This document shows, one piece after another, positions 24,119 through 33,398 of a DNA stretch of 64,000 bases. The stretch is taken from NCBI RefSeq assembly GCF_002266435.3, contig NZ_CP029426.2, positions 5,672,001-5,736,000 on the forward strand. The letters run 5' to 3'. This DNA is from Bradyrhizobium amphicarpaeae (lineage in GTDB: Bacteria > Pseudomonadota > Alphaproteobacteria > Rhizobiales > Xanthobacteraceae). The position numbers and the translations under genes are program-made. The number at the start of each line of letters is the position of its first letter. Positions within the stretch are counted from its first letter, which is position 1. The notes beneath the pieces were generated by a model, which saw only the letters and a program-made list of their open reading frames with translations, ran no database searches and had not been told where the DNA came from.

Positions 24119-25861
24119 TTACTGGGTTGTCCTGGATGCTGCAAGAATAAGGCGGTCCGCAGGCGGCAGGTCGAACCGCGGCTCGATGCCCAGAAGCGGC
24201 GCGATCCGCTCGATCACCTTGCCGCCGGTCGGCACCGCGTTCCAGCCCGAGGTGATGAAACCGTGCGTTTCCGGCAGCGCCTGCGGCTCGTCCAGCATGA
24301 TCAGGACGTGATATTTCGGATCGTCGCAGGGCAGGATCGCGGTGAAGGAATTGAGCACGCGTTTCTTGGCGTAGCGGCCGTTGATGACCTTCTCGGATGT
24401 GCCGGTCTTGCCGCCGACGTAATAACCCTTGACGTCTGCGGTCTTGGCCGTGCCGATCTCGGCGTTGAGCCGCATCAGATATCGCATCTTGTCGCTGGTG
24501 TCGGTCCTGACGACCCGCTTGGCCAATGCCGCGGCTTCTTCCGGCGTGCGCTTCATGAAGGTCGGCGGAATCAGATAACCGCCGTTCACGAGGGCATTGA
24601 TGCCCATCACGGCTTGCAGCGGCGCCACGGACAGACCCTGGCCGAACGCGGCGGTGACGGTGTTGAGTTCGCTCCAGCGCCGCGGGATCAGCGGCGCCGC
24701 GCTCTCCGGCAATTCGGTGCGCAGCCGAGTCAACTGTCCCATCTTGGCGAGAAACGCCTTATGGGCCTCCACGCCCTGCCCCAGCGCGATCCGCGCCGCG
24801 CCGATGTTGGACGAGTAGGTAAAGACTTCCTTGGTGTTGATGAAACGCCCGAGCGGATGGCTGTCGTGGATGGTGAACTTGCCGTAGTGCAGGTTTCCGC
24901 GTGCGTCCCACATCGTGTTCAAATTGATCTTGCCGGAATCCAGTGCCATCGCCAGCGTGAAGGCCTTGAAGGTCGAGCCCATCTCGTAGACGCCGGTGGT
25001 GAGCCGGTTGATGCGGTCGGGATCGTGCGCTTCCTTCGGATTGTTCGGATCGAAATCCGGAAGCGAGACCAGCGCGACGATCTCGCCGGTCTTGACGTTC
25101 GAGACGATGCCGGACGCGGCCTTGGCGTGGAACTTGTCTTTGGCTTTCAGCAATTCATCGCGCAACGCATGCTCGACACGCAGATCGACCGAGAGCTCGA
25201 TCGGCTTTTGCAGGCGATCAGTCGCGAAGCCGGCGCGATGGAGATCGGCGAGACCTTGATTGTCGAGCCATTTCTCGATGCCGGCGATGCCCTGATTGTC
25301 GATGTTGACGAGACCGATGAGGTGGGCGACCTCATTGCCGGTCGGATAGACCCGCTTGTTCTCGCGCAGGAAGCCGATGCCGGGAATGCCGAGCTTATGG
25401 ATGTCCTGCTGCTGCTTCGCCGTGACCTCACGCTTGAGCCAGACGAAGCCCTTGCGCGTCCTCAGGCGCTCGCGCACCTCGGCCTCGTCGAGATCGGGCA
25501 CGGTCGCGGTGAGAAGCTCGATCGCCTCGTCCTTGTCGATGATGCGGCGCGGCTCGCCGAACAGGCTTGCCGCCTTGACGTCGGTCGCAAGGATGGCGCC
25601 GTTGCGGTCGACGATGTCGGGCCGTGCCGTCGCGACCACCTCCTGCGCTGCGGCGCGGCGTGCGCCGTGGGCATCGGCGCCGATCGCAAACATCACGAGC
25701 CGGCCGCCGATCAGGGCGTAGACCGAGGCGAAGGCGAGCATGGCGAGGCCCACGCGCGCGCGCGCCTTCGCGGCGCGGTCGACATTGCGCCCGTAGAGCA
25801 GGCTGCGGATCAACCGCTGGCGCCAGGGTTCCGTAGGCTTGGCCGGGGTCGCAGCGCTCAT
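24119..25861 (-). CDS. ftsI: Septal peptidoglycan transpeptidase FtsI (PBP3)
   Basis: Class B penicillin-binding protein that cross-links septal peptidoglycan with FtsW. The 580 residues have a cytoplasmic N-terminus, one TM helix (about 38-60), a pedestal domain ([16 protein letters not shown]) and a transpeptidase domain with the catalytic S296-T-F-K299, S350-S-N352 and K485-T-G487. The start overlaps the ftsL stop (ATGA at 25858-25861). Length and motif spacing are normal. Confidence 0.97.
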   Translation of the reverse strand: MSAATPAKPTEPWRQRLIRSLLYGRNVDRAAKARARVGLAMLAFASVYALIGGRLVMFAIGADAHGARRAAAQEVVATARPDIVDRNGAILATDVKAASLFGEPRRIIDKDEAIELLTATVPDLDEAEVRERLRTRKGFVWLKREVTAKQQQDIHKLGIPGIGFLRENKRVYPTGNEVAHLIGLVNIDNQGIAGIEKWLDNQGLADLHRAGFATDRLQKPIELSVDLRVEHALRDELLKAKDKFHAKAASGIVSNVKTGEIVALVSLPDFDPNNPKEAHDPDRINRLTTGVYEMGSTFKAFTLAMALDSGKINLNTMWDARGNLHYGKFTIHDSHPLGRFINTKEVFTYSSNIGAARIALGQGVEAHKAFLAKMGQLTRLRTELPESAAPLIPRRWSELNTVTAAFGQGLSVAPLQAVMGINALVNGGYLIPPTFMKRTPEEAAALAKRVVRTDTSDKMRYLMRLNAEIGTAKTADVKGYYVGGKTGTSEKVINGRYAKKRVLNSFTAILPCDDPKYHVLIMLDEPQALPETHGFITSGWNAVPTGGKVIERIAPLLGIEPRFDLPPADRLILAASRTTQ

Positions 25862-26250
25862 TGCTTGTCCTCGGGCTGAGGCACGGAGCCCGTCACGGTG
25901 TCAGGATCGCTGGCGGCTTCGATGGTGTTGAGCATGGCTCCAATCGGATCGGGCTCGCCCGGCCGGAACATTCGCGGCGGACGTTCCGGCAGATTCTTCA
26001 GCGAATCATATTGCGTGCCGGTGACCGGCTTGAGCTGCAGATGCCGGTCGGACAGGCCTTGCAGGCGTAGCGGCGCATCGAGCTTGGCCCATTCGGAGCG
26101 CAACGAGGCGATCGCGTCGCGCTGCTCGCGGATCTCCGCATGCAGCCGCAACACTTTCTCGGTGCGCGCCGTGGAGTCCATCTTGATCCGGTAGACATAG
26201 GCCGCCGCGAAGATGAGCGCGCCGATGACGAAGAGGTGGATGATGCGCAT
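25858..26250 (-). CDS. ftsL: Cell division protein FtsL
   Basis: Small bitopic divisome scaffold. The 130 residues comprise an N-terminal TM helix (IIHLFVIGALIFAAAYVYRI), a heptad-like coiled coil (about 30-65, EKVLRLHAEIREQRDAIASL), the short LRLQGLSDRHLQLKPV region typical of FtsL, and a low-complexity tail. FtsL is too variable to call on sequence alone, but topology, size and the position between rsmH and ftsI make this secure. It is coupled to ftsI by ATGA overlap. Confidence 0.92.
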   Translation of the reverse strand: MRIIHLFVIGALIFAAAYVYRIKMDSTARTEKVLRLHAEIREQRDAIASLRSEWAKLDAPLRLQGLSDRHLQLKPVTGTQYDSLKNLPERPPRMFRPGEPDPIGAMLNTIEAASDPDTVTGSVPQPEDKQ

Positions 26251-26253
26251 GCG

Positions 26254-27243
26254 CTAGCCTCCCCTCATCACGTCGGAGAGTCCCGGCCATGACGACGGTT
26301 CGCCATCGTCATGCGCGGGCGCAGAGGTGCGCTCGGCCGCGCGAAGCTTTGCGGAGCGCGCACGCGGGTTATGCGCGACCTCGTCGTCGCCGGCGACCAC
26401 CGGACGCCGCGTCAGAAGCTGGAAGCTCGGCGGAACTTGAGCCACCTCCGGCAGATGCCGCGAGCCGCCGCCGGTCTTGGAACGCTCGGAGAGGAAATTC
26501 TTGACGATGCGGTCTTCCAGCGAATGGAACGAGACCACGACGAGGCGGCCGCCGGGCTTGAGCACGCGCTCGGCCGCAGCGAGCGCGGCCTGAAGTTCCT
26601 CGAGCTCTTCGTTGACGAGAATGCGCAGGGCCTGGAACGTGCGCGTTGCCGGATGGATGTCGCCCGGCTTGGAGCGCACGATCCTGCCGATGAGATCAGC
26701 GAGCGCACGCGTGGTCGTGAACGGCGTCTCCTGCCGGTCGGCCACGATGGCACGCGCGATGCGGCGCGACTGCCGTTCCTCGCCGAGTTGGTAGATGACG
26801 TCGGCAAGATCGCCTTCGGAGGCACGCGCGATCACGTCGGCGGCGGTCGGCCCCGCCTGCCCCATCCGCATGTCGAGCGGGCCGTCGAGGCGGAACGAGA
26901 AACCGCGGCCGGCCTGGTCGAGCTGCATCGAGGACACCCCGACATCCATCACGACGCCGTCCACGGCATCCACGCCTTGCGCGGCGCAGACCTCGGCAAG
27001 ATTGGAGAATCGGTCCTCGACCAGCGTCAGCCGGCCCGCGGAGCGTTCGACCAGTTCGGCACCTGCAGCGATTGCGGTACGGTCGCGGTCAATGGCGATA
27101 AGCCGGGTTCCCGGCACGTCGAGAATGGCGCGGCTGTAGCCGCCGGCGCCGAAGGTGGCATCGACATAGATCCCGTCCGCATGAGGGGCGAGATGATCGA
27201 GAGCCTCGCGGCCGAGAACGGGGATGTGCGGAGCCGAGCTCAT
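26254..27243 (-). CDS. rsmH: 16S rRNA (cytosine-1402-N4)-methyltransferase RsmH (MraW)
   Basis: Methylates C1402 of 16S rRNA using S-adenosylmethionine. Start 27243 ([15 protein letters not shown]) gives 329 residues; the frame upstream to 27456 is unlike the family. Motifs seen: [15 protein letters not shown] (SAM loop), [37 protein letters not shown] and [16 protein letters not shown]. It is the first gene of the dcw operon here. mraZ, which usually precedes it, is absent; a divergent amidase gene lies upstream instead. Confidence 0.96.
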   Translation of the reverse strand: MSSAPHIPVLGREALDHLAPHADGIYVDATFGAGGYSRAILDVPGTRLIAIDRDRTAIAAGAELVERSAGRLTLVEDRFSNLAEVCAAQGVDAVDGVVMDVGVSSMQLDQAGRGFSFRLDGPLDMRMGQAGPTAADVIARASEGDLADVIYQLGEERQSRRIARAIVADRQETPFTTTRALADLIGRIVRSKPGDIHPATRTFQALRILVNEELEELQAALAAAERVLKPGGRLVVVSFHSLEDRIVKNFLSERSKTGGGSRHLPEVAQVPPSFQLLTRRPVVAGDDEVAHNPRARSAKLRAAERTSAPAHDDGEPSSWPGLSDVMRGG

Positions 27244-27698
27244 GCGCCAAGCCTTGTGACCCAAAGCCTGCCGGCGGTCCCTGACGTCCAAGCGAGATCG
27301 GGGACGAACAAGCCCATAACGCCTCGAATCAATCCGCGTCGCGGCGGTTCCACGACAACGCCCCAGTCCAGCATGGTTACCGGGCCCGATCACCCTGGGC
27401 CGCAAACCGAGTGTTCCGAGCGGAATTTGTCGGGCAGCCATGGGATTTCGAGCCAAAATACGCTTTGGCCGCCTCCGGACGCGGGTCGGCTCTTCATCCC
27501 TCAGTAACGACCCTTAGCGTTAAGAAAGCGTTGCTCGGCTGACGACAAGTCGAAAAGGTGATGAGGCGGTGATGCTTCATCCACACAGTTGCGCCAAAAT
27601 GCATCCGTTAACCGCGCCGTGCGATTGCGCACATTGGAGGGTAAAGGAATAGTAAAGAGAAGGGCTTGGCCCACTCTCCGTCCCACCTTGGTTTGTCT
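27244..27698. other. Divergent rsmH-amidase intergenic region
   Basis: This 455-bp region separates rsmH from the plus-strand amidase and should contain promoters for both. I see no ORF resembling MraZ on either strand and no TGGG-type MraZ boxes. A relatively AT-rich patch lies at about 27500-27660 (AAGAAAGCGTTGC, AATAGTAAAGAGAAGG). No hairpin or repeat stands out. Confidence 0.5.
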
Positions 27699-28565
27699 AT
27701 GCCGCCGTCCGGTTCGTCCACACCGTCTGGTTCCGATTCGAAGCGTCAACGCGTTCTCCCGGTTCCCAAGGCCGCGGCGAGCATGAGGGCGTTCGAGCCG
27801 GATTCCTCGATCGTGTCCGACATCATCCCCTCGCCGAACTATGGGGAGCGCAACAAGGCGCGGCAGCCCGATATGATCGTGCTGCACTACACCGGCATGC
27901 CCGATGTCGAGGGCGCGCTGGCGCGGCTGTGCACGGCAGGGACCGAAGTCTCGGCGCATTACGTCGTGCTGGAGGACGGCCGCATCGTGCAATGCGTGTC
28001 GGAAGCCAGGCGCGCCTGGCACGCTGGCGTCTCGTCATGGGCCGGCGAGGACGACATCAACTCCTGCTCGATCGGCGTCGAGATCATCAATCGCGGCCAT
28101 GACTGGGGCTATCCGGAGTATCCGCTGCGCCAGATCGCCGCCGTGATCGCGCTGTGCCGCGGCATCATGCTTCGCCGCAAGGTGCCGGCCCACCGGGTGC
28201 TCGGCCATTCCGACGTCGCGCCCGCGCGCAAGAAGGACCCCGGCGAAAAGTTTCCGTGGCACTCGCTGGCCAATTCCGGCGTCGGTCACTGGGTGACGCC
28301 GGCCCCGATCGTGCGCGGCGAGACCCTGATGCTCGGCACCATCAGCGACGAGGTGCTGAGCCTGCAGCAGGCGCTCGCCAGATACGGCTACGGCGTGCCG
28401 CTATCAGGCAAATACGACGCCGCGACGATGGAAGTCGTCACCGCCTTCCAGCGCCATTTCCGGCCGGCACGGCTGGACGGTGTCGCGGACCATTCGACGC
28501 TGTCGACATTGCAGGCGCTGCTGGCGAGCTTGCCCGCAGAGGACAAGGCCGTCGCGTCGAAGTGA
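27699..28565 (+). CDS. N-acetylmuramoyl-L-alanine amidase (AmiD-like) with peptidoglycan-binding domain
   Basis: Zinc amidase cleaving the MurNAc-L-Ala bond in peptidoglycan or muropeptides. After about 40 low-complexity residues the Amidase_2 domain begins SPNYGERNKARQPDMIVLHY (zinc histidine), continues SAHYVVLEDGRIVQCV and CSIGVEIINRGHDWGYPEYP, and ends HRVLGHSDVAPARKKDPGE with zinc His and catalytic Asp-Lys region. A PG_binding_1 domain follows (LSLQQALARYGYGVPLSG). Start ATG 27699 gives 288 residues; a TTG at 27666 and ATG at 27783 are alternatives. There is no clear signal peptide, so it may act on cytosolic anhydro-muropeptides or be exported otherwise. Confidence 0.9.
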   Translation: MPPSGSSTPSGSDSKRQRVLPVPKAAASMRAFEPDSSIVSDIIPSPNYGERNKARQPDMIVLHYTGMPDVEGALARLCTAGTEVSAHYVVLEDGRIVQCVSEARRAWHAGVSSWAGEDDINSCSIGVEIINRGHDWGYPEYPLRQIAAVIALCRGIMLRRKVPAHRVLGHSDVAPARKKDPGEKFPWHSLANSGVGHWVTPAPIVRGETLMLGTISDEVLSLQQALARYGYGVPLSGKYDAATMEVVTAFQRHFRPARLDGVADHSTLSTLQALLASLPAEDKAVASK

Positions 28566-28584
28566 CGGCAAGGCTTGCGCCACT

Positions 28585-28709
28585 CTCGTGTCCCGGACGC
28601 GCGAAGCGCGAGCCGGGACCCAGTCGGCAACACGATCCGCGGCGATAACATGGGCCCCGGCTCTGCAGCGCAAGGCTGAAGAAGCGCTGCGCTGCGTCCG
28701 GGGCACGAG
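28585..28709. repeat. GTCCCGGACGC-type palindromic repeat between convergent genes
   Basis: The first half CTCGTGTCCCGGACGCGCG pairs with CGCGAGCCGGGAC. The second half GGGCCCCGGCTCTGCAGCG pairs with CGCTGCGTCCGGGGC. Ends CTCGTG and CACGAG are inverted. It fills the gap between the convergent amidase and sigma factor genes and could act as a bidirectional terminator. Confidence 0.85.
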
Positions 28710-28713
28710 CGCC

Positions 28714-29946
28714 CTACCCCATTTCCCGCATCCTTCGCGCATAGAGCCGCCGCAACGGCTCGAGCTGCGTCGCCTCCGTCGCCGCGCGATAGGCCTCGCG
28801 CGCATCGTCGTTGCGGCCGAGCCGCCGCAATAGATCCGCGCGCACCGCGGGCAAAAGCTCGTAGCCATCGAGCCCGCCGCGCGCGGCGGTGGCATCGACG
28901 AGATCGAGCGCGCGCGCCGGCCCGTCGACCATCGAGATCGCCGCGGCGTGGTTGAGCTCGATCACCGGCGAGGGATTGATCCGCAACAGCACTTCGTAGA
29001 GACCGGCAATCTGCGGCCAATCGGTTTGTGCGTAGTCCGGCGCGCGCGCATGCAGCGCGGCGATCGCGGCCTGCACCGCATAGGCTTGCGGCCGGCCGGG
29101 CAGCCGCAGCGCGTCGTCGACCAGCCGCAGGCCGTCCTCGATCTGCGCGCGATCCCAGAGCGAGCGGTCCTGCTCCTCCAGCAGCACGATGTCGCCGGCC
29201 GCCGTCGCGCGGCCGGCACGGCGCGCATCGTGCAGCAGCATCAACGCCAGCAGGCCCTTGATCGCGGCGCGATCGGGCATCAGGCGGTCGAGCAACCGGC
29301 CGAGCCGGATCGCCTCGACCGCGAGATCGGGCCGCATCAGATCCGCGCCCGAGGTTGCGACATAGCCTTCGGTGAAAACCAGATAGATCACGGCGAGCAC
29401 GCCTTCGAGCCGTGACGCCAGCGCCCCGCGCTCCGGCACCTCGTAGGGAATGCCGGCGAGCCTGATCTTCTGCTTGGCGCGGACGAGCCGTTGCGCCATC
29501 GCCTCCTCACCGACGAGGAAGGCACGCGCGACCTGTGCGGTCGAGAGCCCGCAGACGGTGCGCAGCGTCAGCGCAACCTGGACTTCGGGCGCGAAGGCCG
29601 GATGGCAACAGGTGAAGATCAGCCGCAGCATGTCGTCGTCGAGCATTGCCGCCGGCTCGTCGACCGCTTGCGCGTTGAGCTCGATTTCGTGCAGGAGCGC
29701 CTGCTGCTTGCCGCGGAAGACGGCCTGGCGCCTGACGCGATCGATCGCCTTGTTCCTGGCGACATTGACCAGCCAGGCGCGCGGATTGTCGGGAACCTCG
29801 CACGCCGCCCAGCGCTGCAGCGCGATGGCAAAGGCATCCTGAAGCGCGTCCTCGGCCAGATCGAAATCGCCGACGAGGCGGATCAGCGTGGCCAGCGCCC
29901 GCCCCGCCTCGTCGCGGAAGATCTTGTCGATCTCGGAAGGGGTCAT
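28714..29946 (-). CDS. ECF42-type RNA polymerase sigma factor with C-terminal extension
   Basis: Alternative sigma factor of the extracytoplasmic-function class. Sigma-2 occupies about residues 10-75 ([32 protein letters not shown]) and sigma-4 about 115-165 ([20 protein letters not shown] then [14 protein letters not shown]). Unlike short ECFs it has a helical, TPR-like extension of about 230 residues, making 410 in all. That extension and the adjacent DGPF/YCII gene 22 bp upstream are the hallmarks of group ECF42, where the extension, not an anti-sigma factor, controls activity. The regulon is probably mainly the partner gene. Confidence 0.9.
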   Translation of the reverse strand: MTPSEIDKIFRDEAGRALATLIRLVGDFDLAEDALQDAFAIALQRWAACEVPDNPRAWLVNVARNKAIDRVRRQAVFRGKQQALLHEIELNAQAVDEPAAMLDDDMLRLIFTCCHPAFAPEVQVALTLRTVCGLSTAQVARAFLVGEEAMAQRLVRAKQKIRLAGIPYEVPERGALASRLEGVLAVIYLVFTEGYVATSGADLMRPDLAVEAIRLGRLLDRLMPDRAAIKGLLALMLLHDARRAGRATAAGDIVLLEEQDRSLWDRAQIEDGLRLVDDALRLPGRPQAYAVQAAIAALHARAPDYAQTDWPQIAGLYEVLLRINPSPVIELNHAAAISMVDGPARALDLVDATAARGGLDGYELLPAVRADLLRRLGRNDDAREAYRAATEATQLEPLRRLYARRMREMG

Positions 29947-29968
29947 GCGTCGATGCGCGTGCCAGCCG

Positions 29969-30322
29969 TCACTTGTCGTAGACCCAGATCGGCCGCACCT
30001 CGATCGACCCGACCCGAGCGCTCGGAATTCGGGCTGCGATCTCGATCGCAGCGTTGAGATCCTTGGCCTCGATCAGATAGTAGCCACCGAGCTGCTCGCG
30101 GGTCTCCGCAAACGGTCCGTCGGTCGTCAGCGTCTTGCCGTCGCGCACGCGTACCGTCGTCGCGGTCGTGGTCGGCCGCAGCCGATCGCCGGCCTTGAAA
30201 TTGCCGCTCTGGATGATGCCTTGCGTGAAGGTCTGGTATTCGGCCATCAGCTTCTGGGCCGTGGCGGCGTCGTTCTTCGCGTATTCGACCTCGTTCTGGT
30301 AGATCATCAGCAGATATTGCAT
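29969..30322 (-). CDS. YCII/DGPF-domain protein, partner of the ECF42 sigma factor
   Basis: Small dimeric alpha/beta barrel protein of the YCII family. The 117 residues start [17 protein letters not shown] and contain [20 protein letters not shown], the DGPF motif that names the group. Start 30322 was chosen for its AGGAG ribosome binding site 8 bases upstream. Function is not established for the family; DGPF proteins are the usual targets of ECF42. Co-transcribed with the sigma gene. A matching promoter is seen at 30362-30388. Confidence 0.9.
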   Translation of the reverse strand: MQYLLMIYQNEVEYAKNDAATAQKLMAEYQTFTQGIIQSGNFKAGDRLRPTTTATTVRVRDGKTLTTDGPFAETREQLGGYYLIEAKDLNAAIEIAARIPSARVGSIEVRPIWVYDK

Positions 30323-30361
30323 CGCTTCACTCCTGTTGCTCGGCTGTGTCGCCGACATCCA

Positions 30362-30388
30362 GTCGAGCGGGGCCCGCAGCAAACGACA
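30362..30388 (-). promoter_or_regulatory. Candidate ECF42-dependent promoter
   Basis: Minus strand: TGTCGT at 30388-30383, 16-bp spacer, TCGAC at 30366-30362. Reported ECF42 promoters carry TGTCGA at -35 and CGA or CGT-like at -10. The implied transcript start is 30-odd bases before the DGPF gene start. It is one mismatch from the -35 consensus, hence moderate confidence. Confidence 0.5.
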
Positions 30389-30471
30389 TCCTCAGGATAA
30401 TTTATTTCGGACGGATCGTGGATCGCGATATCGGCTTGACGAAACCGTCACAAATGCCTCATGCGTGGTCG

Positions 30472-30900
30472 GTCAGTCGGCCGGACGGCCGCTCCGGCAG
30501 GTGCCGAAAGGCCGCCGGGGAGGAAAGTCCGGGCTCCCTTGACATACGGTGCCGGATAACGTCCGGCGGGGGTGACCCCAGGGAAAGTGCCACAGAGAAC
30601 GAACCGCTCTGCTTCGCCTTCGGGCTTCGCAGAGTAAGGGTGAAAAGGTGCGGTAAGGGCGCACCGCGGGTCCGGCAACGGAGCCGGCATGGCAAACCCC
30701 ACCGGGAGCAAAACCGAATAGGGACGGCAAATGCGGGCCGATCGCGCAAGCGATAACGCCGCGGGGCGATGTCAGGCCCGCCGTCCGGGTAGGTTGCTCG
30801 AGGCCATGTGCAAACATGGTCCCAGAGGAATGGCCGTCACGTATCGTTCGCGCAAGCGGACGGTGCCTTACAGAACCCGGCTTACAGGCCGGCTGATATC
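30472..30900 (+). ncRNA. rnpB: RNase P RNA, class A
   Basis: Catalytic RNA that trims tRNA 5' leaders with the RnpA protein. The universally conserved blocks are present in order: GAGGAAAGTCCGGGC (30520), ACAGAGAACGAACCGC (about 30592), GGTGAAAAGGTGCGGTAAG (about 30640), AAACCGAATAGGGACGG (about 30711), GTAGGTTGCTCGAGGC (about 30789), CCAGAGGAATGGCCGTCACG (about 30822) and ACAGAACCCGGCTTACAGGC (about 30870). The 5' TCAGTCGGCC pairs with the 3' GGCCGGCTGA, which closes P1 and sets the ends to within a few bases. Open frames crossing it are not genes. Confidence 0.97.
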
Positions 30901-30907
30901 TTGCAAC

Positions 30908-30939
30908 GAGGGGTTCGGTGCTAGCGCATCGGACCCCTC
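30908..30939 (+). terminator. Hairpin following rnpB
   Basis: GAGGGGTTCG and CGGACCCCTC pair (one G-U) around a 12-nt loop, about 10 bases past the rnpB 3' end. There is no T-tract after it, so it may be a processing stop or weak terminator. Confidence 0.55.
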
Positions 30940-30955
30940 ACCATTTCACAGGTGC

Positions 30956-31063
30956 CATTCCGGGGCGTGCGCAGCACCAGCTAGGATGCGCAATTGCGCA
31001 TCTGAGAATCCACGGTTGAGGAATGGATTCCGGGCTCTCGCTTTGCGAGCCCTGGAATGACGG
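30956..31063. repeat. Palindromic repeat between rnpB and the DUF983 gene
   Basis: Ends ATTCCGGGG and CTGGAATGAC are inverted. Inside is a perfect 18-bp palindrome GATGCGCAATTGCGCATC and a hairpin GGGCTCTCGC/GCGAGCCC. It separates rnpB from the convergent DUF983 gene. Confidence 0.85.
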
Positions 31064-31070
31064 CTAACTA

Positions 31071-31505
31071 TCAGGCCGCGCGCGTGTCCACCTTCACGAA
31101 GACCGGTGCAAACTGACCGGCTTCGCGCCGCTGCTTGCTCGCCTCGAAGCCGTGCATGCCGATCTGCCATTGCAGCCCGACGATGGCACCCTTGGTCGGT
31201 TGCAGCAGCGCGAGCGACGCAAACAACGTCACCGGCAGCCACACCGCCAGCTGCAGCCAGATCGCCGGCGCATAGGCCGTCTCGACCGCGAGGATGGCCG
31301 GCACCACGAGATGGCCGACCACGACCATCACGAGATAGGCCGGGAAATCATCGGCGCGCTGGTGGAACAGTTCCTCACCGCAATGATCGCAGCTGTCGGC
31401 CACTTTCAAGAAACGGCCGAACACATGTCCCTCGCCGCAGTTCGGGCACTTGCCCAAAAAGCCGCGCCACATCGCCTTCGAGAGAGAGACCAAACCGGTT
31501 GCCAT
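31071..31505 (-). CDS. DUF983 membrane protein with zinc ribbon
   Basis: Family of unknown function widespread in alphaproteobacteria. The 144 residues have a four-cysteine zinc ribbon (GKCPNCGEG and DSCDHCGEE, about 18-45) followed by two TM helices (about 58-78 and 83-105) and a HGFE-containing cytoplasmic tail. Start 31505 was chosen for its AGAGG ribosome binding site; the frame further upstream is not conserved in character. It is divergent from a MocR-type regulator with a shared 79-bp gap carrying a repeat operator, so the regulator may control it. Confidence 0.88.
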   Translation of the reverse strand: MATGLVSLSKAMWRGFLGKCPNCGEGHVFGRFLKVADSCDHCGEELFHQRADDFPAYLVMVVVGHLVVPAILAVETAYAPAIWLQLAVWLPVTLFASLALLQPTKGAIVGLQWQIGMHGFEASKQRREAGQFAPVFVKVDTRAA

Positions 31506-31529
31506 GACAGCACCTCTTCCTTTTCGCTG

Positions 31530-31559
31530 ATCCATACAATAATATCTTGTATCCATACA
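31530..31559. promoter_or_regulatory. Direct repeat ATCCATACA, candidate MocR operator
   Basis: ATCCATACA occurs at 31530-31538 and 31551-31559, 21 bp apart (two helical turns). An inverted pair ATACAA (31534-31539) and TTGTAT (31547-31552) overlaps it. MocR/GntR-type regulators such as GabR and PdxR bind direct repeats of this sort in divergent promoters. It is AT-rich in GC-rich DNA. Confidence 0.7.
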
Positions 31560-31584
31560 TTCAAAGGATATGGGCCTAAATTGC

Positions 31585-32955
31585 ATGGATTGGACCCCGA
31601 CAATCTCGGAGCTATCAGGTCCGCGCTACCAGCGCATCGTCGAGGCCATGGAAGCTGACATCGCCGCCGGCCGGCTGGTGCGCGGCCAACAGTTGCCGAC
31701 GCAGCGCGCGCTGGCAAAGGCGCTCGGCATCGACCTCACCACGGTGACGCGCGCCTACACCGAGGCGCGGCGACGCGGCATCATGGAGGCGCGCGTCGGT
31801 CAGGGCTCGTTCGTGTCGGAGACCAGCGCGCGCCGCGCGGTCGACCTGCCGCATCCGGTCGCGATCGACCTTTCGATGAACGTGCCGCCGCATCCGCTGG
31901 AGGCGCAGCTCGACGAACGCATCATCGCCGGCATGGAGGCCCTGCGCGCGCAATCGGGCCTGACCGCCTTCCTGAATTATCAGCCGCCCGGCGGCAGTGC
32001 CCACGAGCGCGAGGTCGCGGCGCGCTGGCTGCGCGCTCGCGTGCCGCACGCGCATGCCGACAGACTCGTGATCTTTCCCGGCACGCAGACCATCCTGTTC
32101 AACCTGCTCGCGCACCTTGCATGGCCCGGCGACGTCGTGCTGACCGAAGCCCTCACCTTCCCCGGCATCAAGGCCGCGGCTGCACAGCTCGGCGTCAGGC
32201 TCGTGAGCGTCGCCATGGACGACGGCGGCATCCTGCCCGATGCGCTTGCGAAAGCCTGCCGCACGCACAATCCGAAGGCCGTCTATCTCATTCCGACGCT
32301 GCACAATCCGACCACTTCGACGCTGTCGGCCGAGCGGCGCAGCGCAATTGCAAAGATCGTCCGCGATGCCGACACGGTGCTGATCGAGGATGACGCCTAC
32401 GGCCTGCTCGACCGTGCGGCCTCGCCAATCGCTAATCTCATTCCGGAGCGGACGTATCTCGCAACCACGCTGTCAAAATGCATCGCACCTGCGCTGCGCG
32501 TTGCCTATCTCGTGACGCCCGACAACGCCGCGCAGCAGGACATGCGGACCTGCCTGCAGGCCACCGTGCAGATGCCGGCGCCGTTGATGGTCGCGCTGGT
32601 GACTCACTGGATCGAGACCGGCATTGCCGATCGCATCATCACGGCCATCCGCAATGAGGCCGTCGGCCGCCAGCAACTCGCCCAGCGCGCCCTGAAGGGA
32701 TTTCAGTTTCTGGCAAAACCCGCCGCGCATCATCTCTGGCTGCGACTGCCTGAGAACCGGTCCGACGTCGCCGGCTATCTCTTGCGCAATGGCCTCGCGG
32801 TCGTCGCCGCCGATGCCTTCACCGTCGATGGAACACCGCCGAACGCGGCACGCGTCTCACTTGGTGCCGCGCGCAACAGGGCCGAATTGACAGAAGCGCT
32901 GCGCATCCTGGTCGGCGCGCTGCACATGCCCGCCGACACCAGGCAAATCGTCTAG
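31585..32955 (+). CDS. MocR-family regulator (GntR winged helix plus aminotransferase-like domain)
   Basis: Transcription factor that senses an amine, amino acid or pyridoxal 5'-phosphate through a fold-type-I aminotransferase domain. The winged helix lies at about residues 10-75 (GRLVRGQQLPTQRALAKALG and TTVTRAYTEARRRG). The PLP domain has FPGTQTILFNLLAHLAWPGD, IPTLHNPTTSTLS and TTLSKCIAPALRVAYLV, whose lysine would bind PLP. Start 31585 (MDWTPT) gives 456 residues; an ATG at 31570 has its AAAGGAT too close. Its ligand is unknown and no metabolic gene is adjacent; only DUF983 is divergent from it. Confidence 0.92.
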   Translation: MDWTPTISELSGPRYQRIVEAMEADIAAGRLVRGQQLPTQRALAKALGIDLTTVTRAYTEARRRGIMEARVGQGSFVSETSARRAVDLPHPVAIDLSMNVPPHPLEAQLDERIIAGMEALRAQSGLTAFLNYQPPGGSAHEREVAARWLRARVPHAHADRLVIFPGTQTILFNLLAHLAWPGDVVLTEALTFPGIKAAAAQLGVRLVSVAMDDGGILPDALAKACRTHNPKAVYLIPTLHNPTTSTLSAERRSAIAKIVRDADTVLIEDDAYGLLDRAASPIANLIPERTYLATTLSKCIAPALRVAYLVTPDNAAQQDMRTCLQATVQMPAPLMVALVTHWIETGIADRIITAIRNEAVGRQQLAQRALKGFQFLAKPAAHHLWLRLPENRSDVAGYLLRNGLAVVAADAFTVDGTPPNAARVSLGAARNRAELTEALRILVGALHMPADTRQIV

Positions 32956-32961
32956 CAAGCC

Positions 32962-33219
32962 CTAATGATGACGGCGATGACGCGGGCGAACGACGGGCGT
33001 CACACCTGATGGATAGGCCGCATAGGCCTCGCTCGGCGCCACCGTCTCACCGCGGGCCGCCCTGCCTGCCGGCGTGAGCTGGCCACCATTGAGCACGTCG
33101 CGATCGGGATGGGCGGCCTGATAGGCCGCAGGCTCGGAAAACTGCGCCTGCGCCATGGTCGGCATCAAGCAAGCCGCCGACAGCAGCACGGCCGCAACGG
33201 CAATCTTCGTAGGGGTCAT
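32962..33219 (-). CDS. Small secreted hypothetical protein
   Basis: Not recognised as a named family. The 85 residues have a clear signal peptide (TPTKIAVAAVLLSAACLMP, cleavage after AQA) and a mature part of about 60 residues rich in Ala, Pro and His, ending RPRHRRHH, with a HPDRDVLNGGQLTPAGRAA segment. Start 33219 has a GGAGAAAG ribosome binding site. It is convergent with the MocR gene, 6 bp between stops. Short signal-peptide proteins of this sort are common in Bradyrhizobium. Periplasmic, function unknown. Confidence 0.75.
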   Translation of the reverse strand: MTPTKIAVAAVLLSAACLMPTMAQAQFSEPAAYQAAHPDRDVLNGGQLTPAGRAARGETVAPSEAYAAYPSGVTPVVRPRHRRHH

Positions 33220-33398
33220 CGTCTTTCTCCGTCCTCTGGTTCCGGACAAGCGAGCGCATCAAATGGCGTTGGCGTGCCCCCGGATTGAAGTACGGCCATC
33301 ATGTAGGCGCGCCTTCCGCGAACGCCCGTCCCTGACTGATCTCAGAGATCACGCTTGCGTGCGGTTTTGAAATTGACCTCCACGGGCGAAGCCGTGCT

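Noticed and set aside
30448..30817. Open frames of 87-136 codons on both strands
   Set aside because: They lie across rnpB, whose conserved RNA blocks explain the sequence.
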